NCBI GenBank assembly: GCA_017550025.1
Contig: JAFYLU010000084.1
Span: 1-64,000 of the forward strand
Source: Bacteroidales bacterium
GTDB lineage: Bacteria; Bacteroidota; Bacteroidia; Bacteroidales; UBA932
DNA: 64,000 nucleotides
Direction: 5' to 3'
In this document: positions 8,843 through 16,128 of the stretch, piece after piece
How the letters are laid out: every line of letters starts with the position of its first letter
Position numbering within the stretch: position 1 is the stretch's first letter
Made by a program: the position numbers and the translations under genes
The notes under the pieces: generated by a model
The model's input: the letters and a program-made list of their open reading frames with translations, nothing else
What the model was told of the DNA's origin: nothing
The model's database searches: none

Positions 8843-10009
8843 ATGAAGAAGCTGAAAATCGGACTTTTAGGACAGATTCTGATTGCAATCGCACTGGGTA
8901 TAGGAGCAGGCATGATAGCACCTGCCTGGGTGGTGAGGATATTCCTTACCATCAACGGAATCTTCAGCCAGTTCCTCGGATTCGCAATCCCTCTGATCAT
9001 TCTCGGACTGGTAGCTCCGGCCATCTCCGACATAGGCAGAAGTGCAGGTAAACTGCTTCTCACAACAGTGGCGATAGCATACGGTTCCACCATATTTGCT
9101 GGAACGGTTTCATACCTTACGGGAGCCGCTCTTTTCCCTGGAATGATTCAGAAAGGATCATCACTTCAGGAGGTCGCATCAGCAGCGGAGCTTGCACCAT
9201 TTTTCACCGTCAGCATACCGCCGATGATGAATGTGATGACAGCACTCATCCTTGCCTTCACCATCGGGCTCGGACTTGCACACATCGAGGGCACGACCTT
9301 GAAGAACGCCTTCCATGACTTCGAGAAGATCATAACCAAGACCATCAAGTCTGCCATAATTCCTCTTCTCCCGCTCTATATTTTCGGAATATTCCTGAAC
9401 ATGACATATGTGGGTCAGGTATTCTCGATATTGACCGTGTTCATCAAGATAATCGGGGTCATCTTCGCCATCCATATCGGCATCCTCATACTGCAGTTTG
9501 CCATTGCCGGAGGATTTGTCCGCAAGAACCCGTTCAGACTGCTCTGGAACATGATGCCGGCATATTTCACAGCTCTCGGCACGCAGTCATCGGCAGCAAC
9601 TATTCCTGTGACTCTGGAGCAGACACGAAAGAATGGCGTATCTGAAGATATCGCCGGATTCACAATCCCTCTCTGCGCCACCATACACATGTCGGGAAGT
9701 ACATTGAAGATCGTGGCTTGCGCCCTCGCACTTATGATCATGCAGGGAATGCCATATGATTTCGGCATGTTCTTCGGATTCATCTGCATGCTCGGCATCA
9801 CTATGGTTGCAGCTCCCGGAGTGCCTGGAGGAGCCATCATGGCATCGTTAGGTCTGCTGCAGTCCATGCTGGGATTCAACCAGGAGGCACAGGCACTTAT
9901 GATAGCCCTCTATATCGCAATGGACAGCTTCGGCACAGCCTGCAATGTAACTGGTGACGGAGCTATTGCACTGATAATCGACAGGATAACAGGAGGCAGA
10001 AAGTCCTAA
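8843..10009 (+). CDS. Dicarboxylate/amino acid:cation symporter (DAACS family)
   Basis: A 388-residue polytopic membrane protein of the glutamate transporter homologue fold. The first re-entrant loop carries a serine-rich motif (GTQSSAATIPVTLE), and the second part carries AAPGVPGG and FGTACNVTGDGAIALIID, matching the conserved NxxGD substrate/sodium site. Family substrates include C4-dicarboxylates, glutamate, aspartate, serine and threonine; which one applies here cannot be read. Its last 4 bases overlap the convergent porin gene. It is separated by 50 bases from the DUF4250 gene and may be in the same transcript. Confidence 0.9.
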   Translation: MKKLKIGLLGQILIAIALGIGAGMIAPAWVVRIFLTINGIFSQFLGFAIPLIILGLVAPAISDIGRSAGKLLLTTVAIAYGSTIFAGTVSYLTGAALFPGMIQKGSSLQEVASAAELAPFFTVSIPPMMNVMTALILAFTIGLGLAHIEGTTLKNAFHDFEKIITKTIKSAIIPLLPLYIFGIFLNMTYVGQVFSILTVFIKIIGVIFAIHIGILILQFAIAGGFVRKNPFRLLWNMMPAYFTALGTQSSAATIPVTLEQTRKNGVSEDIAGFTIPLCATIHMSGSTLKIVACALALMIMQGMPYDFGMFFGFICMLGITMVAAPGVPGGAIMASLGLLQSMLGFNQEAQALMIALYIAMDSFGTACNVTGDGAIALIIDRITGGRKS

Positions 10010-11220
10010 AGCACAGGAATCACATACACGATTCCGAGCGAAACCCTTTGAGTGTGCGGCATATACGCCATAAGCGCAGCTGCTTTCTCTGACAGTTCGT
10101 GGCCTTTGTAGAGATAGTGTGCGAAGAACTTGAAGCCCTTGTCTTCAGTGAACGGGAACCATTCCACACATGCCTGGGCATTCCAGCTAGTAATATACCT
10201 TCCCTTGGTAAATACTCCTTCAGACCTGTAGATGCTGCCTGTCTCAAATGCTCCCTTGACATATGCATTCCATTTCGGATGGAACTGATAATCCAGGTCG
10301 GCGATGAATGTAAGATACTGGGCATTCATGGCCGTCACCGGAACCGTACCCCTTCCCTGACCCTGAAGCGTTGTTATACGCTGCTGGCTGTCGATTCCCT
10401 CACGGGAATACATAACATCGAGATATGCGATGACAGGGCCTTTCTCATATGTATTTCCGCAAGTCAGATAGTAGATGTTCTTGCCCTTTGCGAGCTGACC
10501 CATCGAAGCCGCATAACGGAACAGAAGGGCATCATCAAGGAAATTTCCATTCCAGTTGACAGTAGCGAGAAGCGGGAACTTTGCCGCCTCCACACCGTCT
10601 GGTCTTCCATAGAGGAAGAGGTCGCTGTCGCTGCCGCTCCTGTTGTTGACAAGCTGGAGTACGAGCTGCTGTGAAGGAGTGAACTGAATGACTCCCATAA
10701 GTCCGGCCTGATAAACGGCGACGCTTGAATTGAACTCACTGAATTCCCTCACCTTCAAGGCATTGATATAGGCCTCATAACCGCCCAGTGCAACAAACTG
10801 CTTACCTGCAACCAAGCTGAACTTATCAGAAGCATGCCATGTGATGTTGGCATGTTCTATCGAAGATGCAAGATTATCAAGCGAGTAAGGATTGCTGTAA
10901 CGGTTGAATGATTGCCTGAAGTTGTATGAAAGATGACTGTTCAGCCTTCCATAGATCTCAAGTCTGACACGGTTGACCTTGAACGAGAGTTCGTCGAACT
11001 GATTTTCGGTAAAATAAGCATTCGCCGAAGAATAGAATTCAAGGTTTATATGTGACTTTATATGTCTGAAGTCGGTTTCCGCCCTGTACGCAGAATCCTT
11101 CTGATGAATCAGACGCTCCACAAGGGACGGGATCGAATCGTTATCTGAAATCAATGTCTCGTTCTGGGCAAGAAGCTGGAACGGAATCAAGACGAATATT
11201 GCGAGTAAAAGTTTCTTCAT
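10006..11220 (-). CDS. Outer-membrane porin, OprP/OprO-like
   Basis: A 404-residue protein with a Sec signal peptide (MKKLLLAIFVLIPFQLLAQ), then alternating amphipathic strands and a C-terminal strand ending in a hydrophobic residue, as in a 16-18-strand barrel. The order of motifs (LEFYSSANAYF; RVRLEIYGRLN; YNFRQSF; VAGKQFVALGGYE) matches the phosphate-selective porin O/P family of Bacteroidota. Substrate specificity is unproven, and no phosphate-transport gene is nearby. I start at ATG 11220 because the extra upstream codon would be TTG. A minus-strand TATCTTTG box is at 11244-11251. Confidence 0.8.
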   Translation of the reverse strand: MKKLLLAIFVLIPFQLLAQNETLISDNDSIPSLVERLIHQKDSAYRAETDFRHIKSHINLEFYSSANAYFTENQFDELSFKVNRVRLEIYGRLNSHLSYNFRQSFNRYSNPYSLDNLASSIEHANITWHASDKFSLVAGKQFVALGGYEAYINALKVREFSEFNSSVAVYQAGLMGVIQFTPSQQLVLQLVNNRSGSDSDLFLYGRPDGVEAAKFPLLATVNWNGNFLDDALLFRYAASMGQLAKGKNIYYLTCGNTYEKGPVIAYLDVMYSREGIDSQQRITTLQGQGRGTVPVTAMNAQYLTFIADLDYQFHPKWNAYVKGAFETGSIYRSEGVFTKGRYITSWNAQACVEWFPFTEDKGFKFFAHYLYKGHELSEKAAALMAYMPHTQRVSLGIVYVIPVL

Positions 11221-11243
11221 GTCCAATCTGTTTTTTCAGGCTG

Positions 11244-11251
11244 CAAAGATA
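11244..11251 (-). promoter_or_regulatory. -7 box for the porin gene
   Basis: The minus strand reads TATCTTTG, 23 bases before the ATG at 11220. It lies in the short gap after the GtrA gene, so the porin can be transcribed independently of the ECF operon. Confidence 0.5.
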
Positions 11252-11257
11252 GACAAA

Positions 11258-11686
11258 TTACCCGATTCTCCTCTTGAAGATGACCCATTCCCCCATCGAA
11301 AAATTAATGACGCCCGAAATGCATACCGCTGCAAGGTTACATGCCACGACATTCCACCCGAATAGGAATTCAAACAGCAGAAGGAAGCACATCTTGACCA
11401 GGAACACGAGGCTGGCTGACAGATTATATACGATATATTTGCGAAAAAATCCGGCAGAGCCCTTCCCCCTTGTCCTGTCTTTCCATATGAAGAAGAAAGA
11501 GAAGCAATAGTTGGAAAAAACCGCCGCCTCAAATGAAATCAGCGGGGAAAGAAGATAATCACCTGAATATGAATGGAATATAAAATGCGACATGATCCAG
11601 AGAACCGCCAGATCAACAGCAGTACCGAAAAGATTGACTAACACGAATTTAGGTATCTTCCGCACTATTTCCGCCTTATTTCCCAT
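11258..11686 (-). CDS. GtrA-like flippase-type membrane protein
   Basis: A 142-residue protein with four predicted transmembrane helices (about 14-34, 44-66, 84-105, 112-134) and the GtrA signature (FVLVNLFGTAVDLAVLW; SNYCFSFFFIWKDR; INFSMGEWVIFKRR). The family is thought to move lipid-linked sugars across the inner membrane for decoration of surface polymers. No glycosyltransferase lies beside it. Its start overlaps the preceding lipoprotein gene by 11 bases, making it the last gene of the ECF sigma operon. Confidence 0.85.
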   Translation of the reverse strand: MGNKAEIVRKIPKFVLVNLFGTAVDLAVLWIMSHFIFHSYSGDYLLSPLISFEAAVFSNYCFSFFFIWKDRTRGKGSAGFFRKYIVYNLSASLVFLVKMCFLLLFEFLFGWNVVACNLAAVCISGVINFSMGEWVIFKRRIG

Positions 11687-12725
11687 CCATACCTCTGCTT
11701 ATACGGTCAAAAAGTTTTGCAAATGCCTGAAGTATTGCAGCAATCACTGCAAATGTAAGAATAAAGGCCCACAGGTTCACCTTCCGGAAGGTAGCTTCCA
11801 GAACGAGATCACCGGCAAGCAATCTGTAGGCATCCACCTTCCATGCAGGAAGACCGTCAATGAAATCCGTTGCATTCCCTTCGAAATAATCCCCTGGCAT
11901 GTCAACGGAATAGATGAAAGACGATGAGAAATAATCAAGGACCTTTGTCTGTTCCTCATAAGAGGCATCTATCATAGCCGCATTTTGCTTATATACTGCA
12001 GCAAGACCTATATCCGGAGCCAGTCCGTCCATCCTCTGCCCGAACTCTTCCGGCTCCATGACGAACATTATTTCCGCCTGTGTCCTCTCCATGAAGTCTT
12101 TACGGGACGAATCCATGAAAGCCCTCTGGACGGCAGTGCAATATGGTTCATAGGCATCACACATGACAATATACACAGCATCAGAGAACCATTGTGCCAG
12201 CCTCCTGTTTATATCGTCAAGAAGCAGATACATCTCCACTCCGTTCCATGCTGCAGGCACCTTGCCTCCCCTGAAGAAAAGTTCTCGTGAACTCTCATGC
12301 AGATAGGTGTCAAGCGGGAGAGGTAGCTGCCCTTCAAGACTTCTGAAACGGGCCGAATAATCATGATATGTATAGAACCATCTGAATCTTACGGATGCCT
12401 TTTCAACAGGAGAAAACAAAGGATCCACCTCATGTCCATCATCAATCAAATATTTCAATCCACTTATATCATCACATTGCATGACAGACATTCCCGTCAT
12501 CTCGACCCTTTCATCATAAAAATCCACCTCAAAAGGTTCTTCAAGTCTGGAATGCCGCCATCCACTCCCGGATGCAAATGCAGGAAACCCATCGCTGCCA
12601 TCCTCCGAATACGAATATACCGTTCTCTCGACAGAGAGGTCTGCGCCAAACTCGGTCATCACATAATAATATGATGTACAGGAAGTTGATAACACCATCA
12701 GAAGCAACACATAAAACGATTTCAT
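11676..12725 (-). CDS. Lipoprotein with C-terminal membrane anchor, unknown function
   Basis: A 349-residue protein with a lipoprotein signal ending in LSTSC (Cys16), a long acidic and aromatic periplasmic region, and a hydrophobic segment near the C-terminus (WAFILTFAVIAAILQAFAKLF, about 320-340) followed by a basic tail. Such a topology would tether both ends to membranes. I recognise no catalytic motif. It sits 9 bases after the small membrane protein gene and overlaps gtrA, so it belongs to the ECF operon and may act in envelope sensing or assembly; that is inference. Confidence 0.75.
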   Translation of the reverse strand: MKSFYVLLLMVLSTSCTSYYYVMTEFGADLSVERTVYSYSEDGSDGFPAFASGSGWRHSRLEEPFEVDFYDERVEMTGMSVMQCDDISGLKYLIDDGHEVDPLFSPVEKASVRFRWFYTYHDYSARFRSLEGQLPLPLDTYLHESSRELFFRGGKVPAAWNGVEMYLLLDDINRRLAQWFSDAVYIVMCDAYEPYCTAVQRAFMDSSRKDFMERTQAEIMFVMEPEEFGQRMDGLAPDIGLAAVYKQNAAMIDASYEEQTKVLDYFSSSFIYSVDMPGDYFEGNATDFIDGLPAWKVDAYRLLAGDLVLEATFRKVNLWAFILTFAVIAAILQAFAKLFDRISRGMDGK

Positions 12726-12734
12726 ATCATTATA

Positions 12735-13091
12735 TCATTTAAAGATATTCCTTAACGATGACGAATGCTCATATGCATCATAGATCCGCAGCCTCCCCTC
12801 ATGAGCAACAGCATCTTCCCTTGCTTCCGCCCACTGACTCTCCTGCGGAGAGGTATCATGCACATATGTAAAATAGCTGAATGCCGCCGCACATAGGGCT
12901 GCTGTTGCAACAGCAAACGAGACGGCAATGATCTTCTTCATAATCATCCACACCGTACTGATTTCCGTCCTCCCCGCGGTTCTGGCGACCATTTCAGCGC
13001 GGACACGACCCGGATCTGCACCTCCTCCGGTAACACTTCGAAGATACCGTACATAAGCCTTGTACTCTATAACCTTACCTGACTTCTCCAT
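12735..13091 (-). CDS. Small single-span membrane protein, candidate anti-sigma factor
   Basis: A 118-residue frame from the ATG at 13091 (the earlier in-frame start is only TTG). The N-terminal 50 residues are basic and probably cytoplasmic. One transmembrane helix follows (about 53-73, IIAVSFAVATAALCAAAFSYF), then a short charged C-terminal tail on the far side. The start lies inside the end of the ECF sigma gene (17-base overlap). Size, topology and tight coupling to sigma fit a small anti-sigma factor, but no zinc (ZAS) or FecR motif is present, so this is inferred from context. Confidence 0.6.
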   Translation of the reverse strand: MEKSGKVIEYKAYVRYLRSVTGGGADPGRVRAEMVARTAGRTEISTVWMIMKKIIAVSFAVATAALCAAAFSYFTYVHDTSPQESQWAEAREDAVAHEGRLRIYDAYEHSSSLRNIFK

Positions 13092-13626
13092 ATAGTTCAA
13101 GTTCTGACCTGATTTCAGCTTCCGCCACAGACTTGCTTTTCCTTACCCTGGCGCATGATATACCCAGGATGACAGCCACATCTTTCTCCTCCATCCCTTC
13201 CAACTCCGTCAGCACAAAAACAACCCGCTGCATCGGGGTAAGATTCCGGGATGCCCTGCAGAATATATCCCAAGACTCTTTTACGATATATCCCTCCCCG
13301 GAATCAGATGTCTGGGGCGCCGACAGCTCATACACCGGGGTCCTTACAGAAAAGGCCTCCAGGAAATGCAGCCTCCGCAGTCTTCCTACACAAAACCCGC
13401 ATGCCATACGGCAGATCCATTGACAGACATTGAGGCTTTCATCATACTCCGAAGCATGCAGCCATAGTCTCAAGAAGACCTTCTCTGTCACCTCATCACT
13501 TCCTTTCCTGTCGCAGAGAATGCGGTATGCGCAGCGAGACACAAACGGAACATACCTGACCGTCAGCTCGTCAAACGCATCCCGCATTCCCGCAGCCGTC
13601 GCCCTGACCAGATACGCATCGCTCAT
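13075..13626 (-). CDS. ECF-type RNA polymerase sigma factor
   Basis: About 183 residues from MSDAYLVRATAAG, where family members normally begin; in-frame starts up to 13662 exist. Region 2 is AFDELTVRYVPFVSRCAYRIL...EVTEKVFLRLWLHASEYD, and region 4 is LTPMQRVVFVLTELEGMEEKDVAVILGISCARVRKSKSVAEAEIRSEL with its helix-turn-helix. Unusually, it has several cysteines in and after region 2 (CQWICRMACGFC). It is the first gene of a minus-strand operon with a small membrane protein, a lipoprotein and GtrA, divergent from the PspC-PadR operon. Its signal is unknown. Confidence 0.85.
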   Translation of the reverse strand: MSDAYLVRATAAGMRDAFDELTVRYVPFVSRCAYRILCDRKGSDEVTEKVFLRLWLHASEYDESLNVCQWICRMACGFCVGRLRRLHFLEAFSVRTPVYELSAPQTSDSGEGYIVKESWDIFCRASRNLTPMQRVVFVLTELEGMEEKDVAVILGISCARVRKSKSVAEAEIRSELELYGEVR

Positions 13627-13800
13627 TGCGCGCATTCCCTTATTTCTTCCTGTCGCAGTCATATCGTGGCCCCTTTCAAAAACAATTCCGCATCAACGAC
13701 TTCGCTCCCCTTACTTCTTCGAAATTCGGACATTATATTCATTTCATTACTCCCGAAAAACAACACAAAACATAAGGAATAATTTATCTGCAATTTTCAG

Positions 13801-13819
13801 TACCTTGTATTGCAAGGTA
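13801..13819 (+). promoter_or_regulatory. Inverted repeat upstream of the PspC-PadR operon, candidate operator
   Basis: TACCTTG, 5-base spacer and CAAGGTA form a perfect 7-base inverted repeat ending 14 bases before the -7 box, over the expected -33 position. PadR-family repressors bind short palindromes at their own promoters, and a PadR gene lies in this operon. Binding is inferred. Confidence 0.4.
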
Positions 13820-13833
13820 TTCTAAAATTTATA

Positions 13834-13841
13834 TATCTTTG
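13834..13841 (+). promoter_or_regulatory. -7 box of the PspC-PadR-PspC operon
   Basis: TATCTTTG precedes the ATG at 13916 by 74 bases. A palindrome ACAATAATTGT (13846-13856) covers the expected transcription start, and the leader carries a GGCCG/CGGCC hairpin. Confidence 0.5.
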
Positions 13842-13915
13842 CGGTACAATAATTGTCGGAATAGACAAGGGGCCGCCCGTACGGCCTATAAGTGAGAGAT
13901 TTAAGTAAGAAAAAT

Positions 13916-14476
13916 ATGAAGAAGACAATTAACGCAGCAATCGGAGGATGCAGCTTCATTATAGATGAGGATGCATACGACACATTGGACAATTACCTCG
14001 AGTGCTCACAGAAGGCCCTTGACAACAACAGTTCAAGCACAGAGGTCATGGAAGAGCTTGAGGCAAGGATCGCTGACCTGCTCAAGTGCAGGCTTGGAGG
14101 CAGACAGGTCGTAAATCTTGCAATGGTCGAGTCCGTAATCGGTGAGCTGGGATATCCAGAGGGATACCGCACAGAAGATCAGAACCGTAAAGACAATGAA
14201 GATTTCGGAGAAAGACCTGCGAGGAAACTCTTCCGCGACCCTGACGGAAAGAAGATTGCCGGCGTATGCTCCGGTCTGGCTCTTTTCCTTGGAGTCGATG
14301 TCGTGCTGATCAGAGTGATATTCCTCGTGGCGCTGATCTGCGGCTCTGCCGGATTCTGGATCTATCTTGTGATATGGGTAGCGGCTCCCGAAGCCCGCAC
14401 TGCAGCTGAAAAATGCGAATTGAGAGGTATTCCGGCAACAGCCGAAAACATCAGAAGATTCACAACAGGACACTGA
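13916..14476 (+). CDS. PspC domain membrane protein (short)
   Basis: A 186-residue protein. Residues 1-95 are a soluble alpha/beta region (MKKTINAAIGGCSFIIDEDAY...) shared with the second PspC gene of this operon. Residues about 105-165 are a PspC domain (RKLFRDPDGKKIAGVCSGLALFLGVDVVLIRVIFL) with two membrane helices. The PspC domain comes from the phage-shock system, where it senses membrane stress, but psp genes are absent here. I chose ATG 13916; the longer frame needs a GTG at 13892. A PadR gene follows 2 bases after the stop. Confidence 0.88.
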   Translation: MKKTINAAIGGCSFIIDEDAYDTLDNYLECSQKALDNNSSSTEVMEELEARIADLLKCRLGGRQVVNLAMVESVIGELGYPEGYRTEDQNRKDNEDFGERPARKLFRDPDGKKIAGVCSGLALFLGVDVVLIRVIFLVALICGSAGFWIYLVIWVAAPEARTAAEKCELRGIPATAENIRRFTTGH

Positions 14477-14478
14477 TC

Positions 14479-14826
14479 ATGGATAACACAGGCATAATCG
14501 AGAATAACAAGACCCAGATGAGGCGCGGTGTGCTGGAATACAGCATCCTGCTTATCCTGGCTGGAGGAGACGGCTATGCTTCTTCGATAATCCAGAAACT
14601 CAAGGAAGTCAATATCATTGTGGCGGAAGGCACCATATATCCCCTGCTGATCCGTCTGAAGAAGCTTGAGCTGCTGACATACAGATGGGAGGAATCTACC
14701 CAGGGACCGCCAAGGAAATATTACATGATAACAGACCTTGGCAAGGAACAGCTGGAAGGACTCGACGCGGCATGGAACGAATTGGCAAAAGGCATAGAAA
14801 CCATAAGGAATGAATCAAAGGCATAA
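14479..14826 (+). CDS. PadR family transcriptional regulator
   Basis: A 115-residue winged-helix protein with the standard PadR layout: RRGVLEYSILLILAGGDGYASSIIQKL, the recognition segment AEGTIYPLLIRLKKLELL, then the wing (STQGPPRKYYMITDLGKEQLEGL). The ATG at 14479 is 2 bases after the stop of the first PspC gene. PadR regulators usually repress a nearby membrane or detoxification gene until a ligand binds; flanking PspC genes make these the obvious targets. The C-terminal dimerisation helix is short, as in the small (subfamily 2) PadR proteins. Confidence 0.93.
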   Translation: MDNTGIIENNKTQMRRGVLEYSILLILAGGDGYASSIIQKLKEVNIIVAEGTIYPLLIRLKKLELLTYRWEESTQGPPRKYYMITDLGKEQLEGLDAAWNELAKGIETIRNESKA

Positions 14827-14840
14827 CTTCTAAAGACAAG

Positions 14841-15896
14841 ATGAAGACAACTGAAAACATAAGTCTCGGAGGATACGCATTCATAATTGAGACTGATGCG
14901 TACAAAGACCTCAAGGCATATCTGGAAGATATCAGGAACGGATTCAGCTCCGACCCGAGTGCAGAGGAGATCATATCTGATATCGAGGAACGCATCGCTG
15001 AAATATTGAAAGAGCAGACCGCTGAAGGCATGGTCGTGAACAGAGCCATGATAAAGGAGATCAGAACAAGAATTGGCAATCCGAAGGAACTGGCCCAGGA
15101 AGAGATAGAGACCGGACCGACAGAGGGTGCCGGACATGGCGGGAGCGAAAGAGGCAAGGAACAGGACAGGAAGGGCTGCAGAGGAAGACGTCTGTACAGG
15201 AATATTGACGAAAGGGTATTCGGAGGAGTCTGTTCGGGATTAGGAACATATTTCTGCGTTGACAAGATTATCTTCAGATTACTTTTCCTGACACTATTTA
15301 TGATCGGAGTTTTCGGCTTTGACGACGGGGCATTCTCTATTCTGGCATATATATGTTTATGGATCGCCATGCCTGCAGCAAGGACTGACGAGCAGAAGCG
15401 CGAAATGAGAGGAAAGCCGACAAACCTCAAGAGCTATAAGGCCAAGGACTTCGACTTCGCAAAGGAAGTAAAGGATGCTGCAGACTCCCCTGCCGGAAGG
15501 ACACTGACGCGTGCAGGTGGCATATTCCTCGGAATCATACTTCTGTGCATCGGCCTCTCCGGACTTCTCGGCGGCATACTTATCCCGGCCCTCCCGGAAG
15601 GATTCGGAAACATGCTTTCCGTACATGCTGAAATGTGGGAAGTTCCTGAAGCCGTAGAAGGCATGATTTCGGATATCCTTACAGGAGGCACGTTCTGGGG
15701 ATTGATACTGACGATGACCGGCATAGGAAGCATAGCTCTGATTTACGGGGGCATAATGCTTCTGTTCGGACTCAAGTCTCCGTCCTGGAAGCCGGGACTT
15801 GTACTGTTCATTGCCTGGCTGATCAGCCTCTTTGCAGTCATCGCATATACTGTGATGCTCGTAGCAGACATTCTGCCGTCATTGATGACTGCCTGA
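14841..15896 (+). CDS. PspC domain membrane protein (long)
   Basis: A 351-residue protein. Residues 1-90 resemble the N-terminus of the first PspC protein (ISLGGYAFIIETDAY; EEIISDIEERIAEIL). The PspC domain lies at about 113-175 (RRLYRNIDERVFGGVCSGLGTYFCVDKIIFRLLFL), then a linker and three more membrane helices (about 228-250, 286-312, 320-345). It forms an operon with the PadR gene (14-base gap). The paralogy of the two PspC proteins suggests duplication and perhaps a heteromeric membrane complex. Confidence 0.88.
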   Translation: MKTTENISLGGYAFIIETDAYKDLKAYLEDIRNGFSSDPSAEEIISDIEERIAEILKEQTAEGMVVNRAMIKEIRTRIGNPKELAQEEIETGPTEGAGHGGSERGKEQDRKGCRGRRLYRNIDERVFGGVCSGLGTYFCVDKIIFRLLFLTLFMIGVFGFDDGAFSILAYICLWIAMPAARTDEQKREMRGKPTNLKSYKAKDFDFAKEVKDAADSPAGRTLTRAGGIFLGIILLCIGLSGLLGGILIPALPEGFGNMLSVHAEMWEVPEAVEGMISDILTGGTFWGLILTMTGIGSIALIYGGIMLLFGLKSPSWKPGLVLFIAWLISLFAVIAYTVMLVADILPSLMTA

Positions 15897-15935
15897 CATA
15901 AACAAATGCAATATTTATTGGATAATTTGTAGTTC

Positions 15936-15950
15936 TGGCACGGAATATGC
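15936..15950 (+). promoter_or_regulatory. Sigma-54-like -24/-12 element
   Basis: TGGCACGGAATATGC has GG and GC separated by exactly 10 bases, as in sigma-54 promoters (TGGCAC..TGC). A degenerate housekeeping -7 (TAATTTG, 15923-15929) lies just upstream, so either could start the short transcript that ends at 16037. The -12 half (ATGC rather than TTGC) is imperfect. Confidence 0.35.
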
Positions 15951-16038
15951 GTCTATAAAGACGATTTTAGTTTAGTCAGACATAAATATTGAACTTAACA
16001 GCCGCCCGCCGAAGAGATTCGCCGGGCGGACTTTTTTC
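15951..16038 (+). ncRNA. Candidate short RNA after the PspC operon
   Basis: About 80-100 nt with no ORF lies between the promoter-like elements and a strong terminator. It contains a GTCT-ATAA-AGAC hairpin and an A/T-rich unpaired segment. It could instead be just the 3' end of the PspC operon transcript, since the last PspC stop is only about 55 bases upstream of the hairpin. Confidence 0.35.
16002..16037 (+). terminator. Strong intrinsic terminator
   Basis: CCGCCCGCCGAA and TTCGCCGGGCGG pair over 12 bases with one mismatch around a short GAGA loop, followed by a T6 tract. Confidence 0.85.
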
Positions 16039-16102
16039 ATGCACCTGCAGCATCAGACACATAGAAAGGCCTGTTCAGGATGGAAATATCAAAACAGTTG
16101 AT

Positions 16103-16110
16103 TATATTTG
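16103..16110 (+). promoter_or_regulatory. -7 box of the GH89 operon
   Basis: TATATTTG lies 18 bases before the chosen ATG at 16129, implying a leader of roughly a dozen bases. Confidence 0.5.
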
Positions 16111-16128
16111 TATGATTTGAATTTAAGT

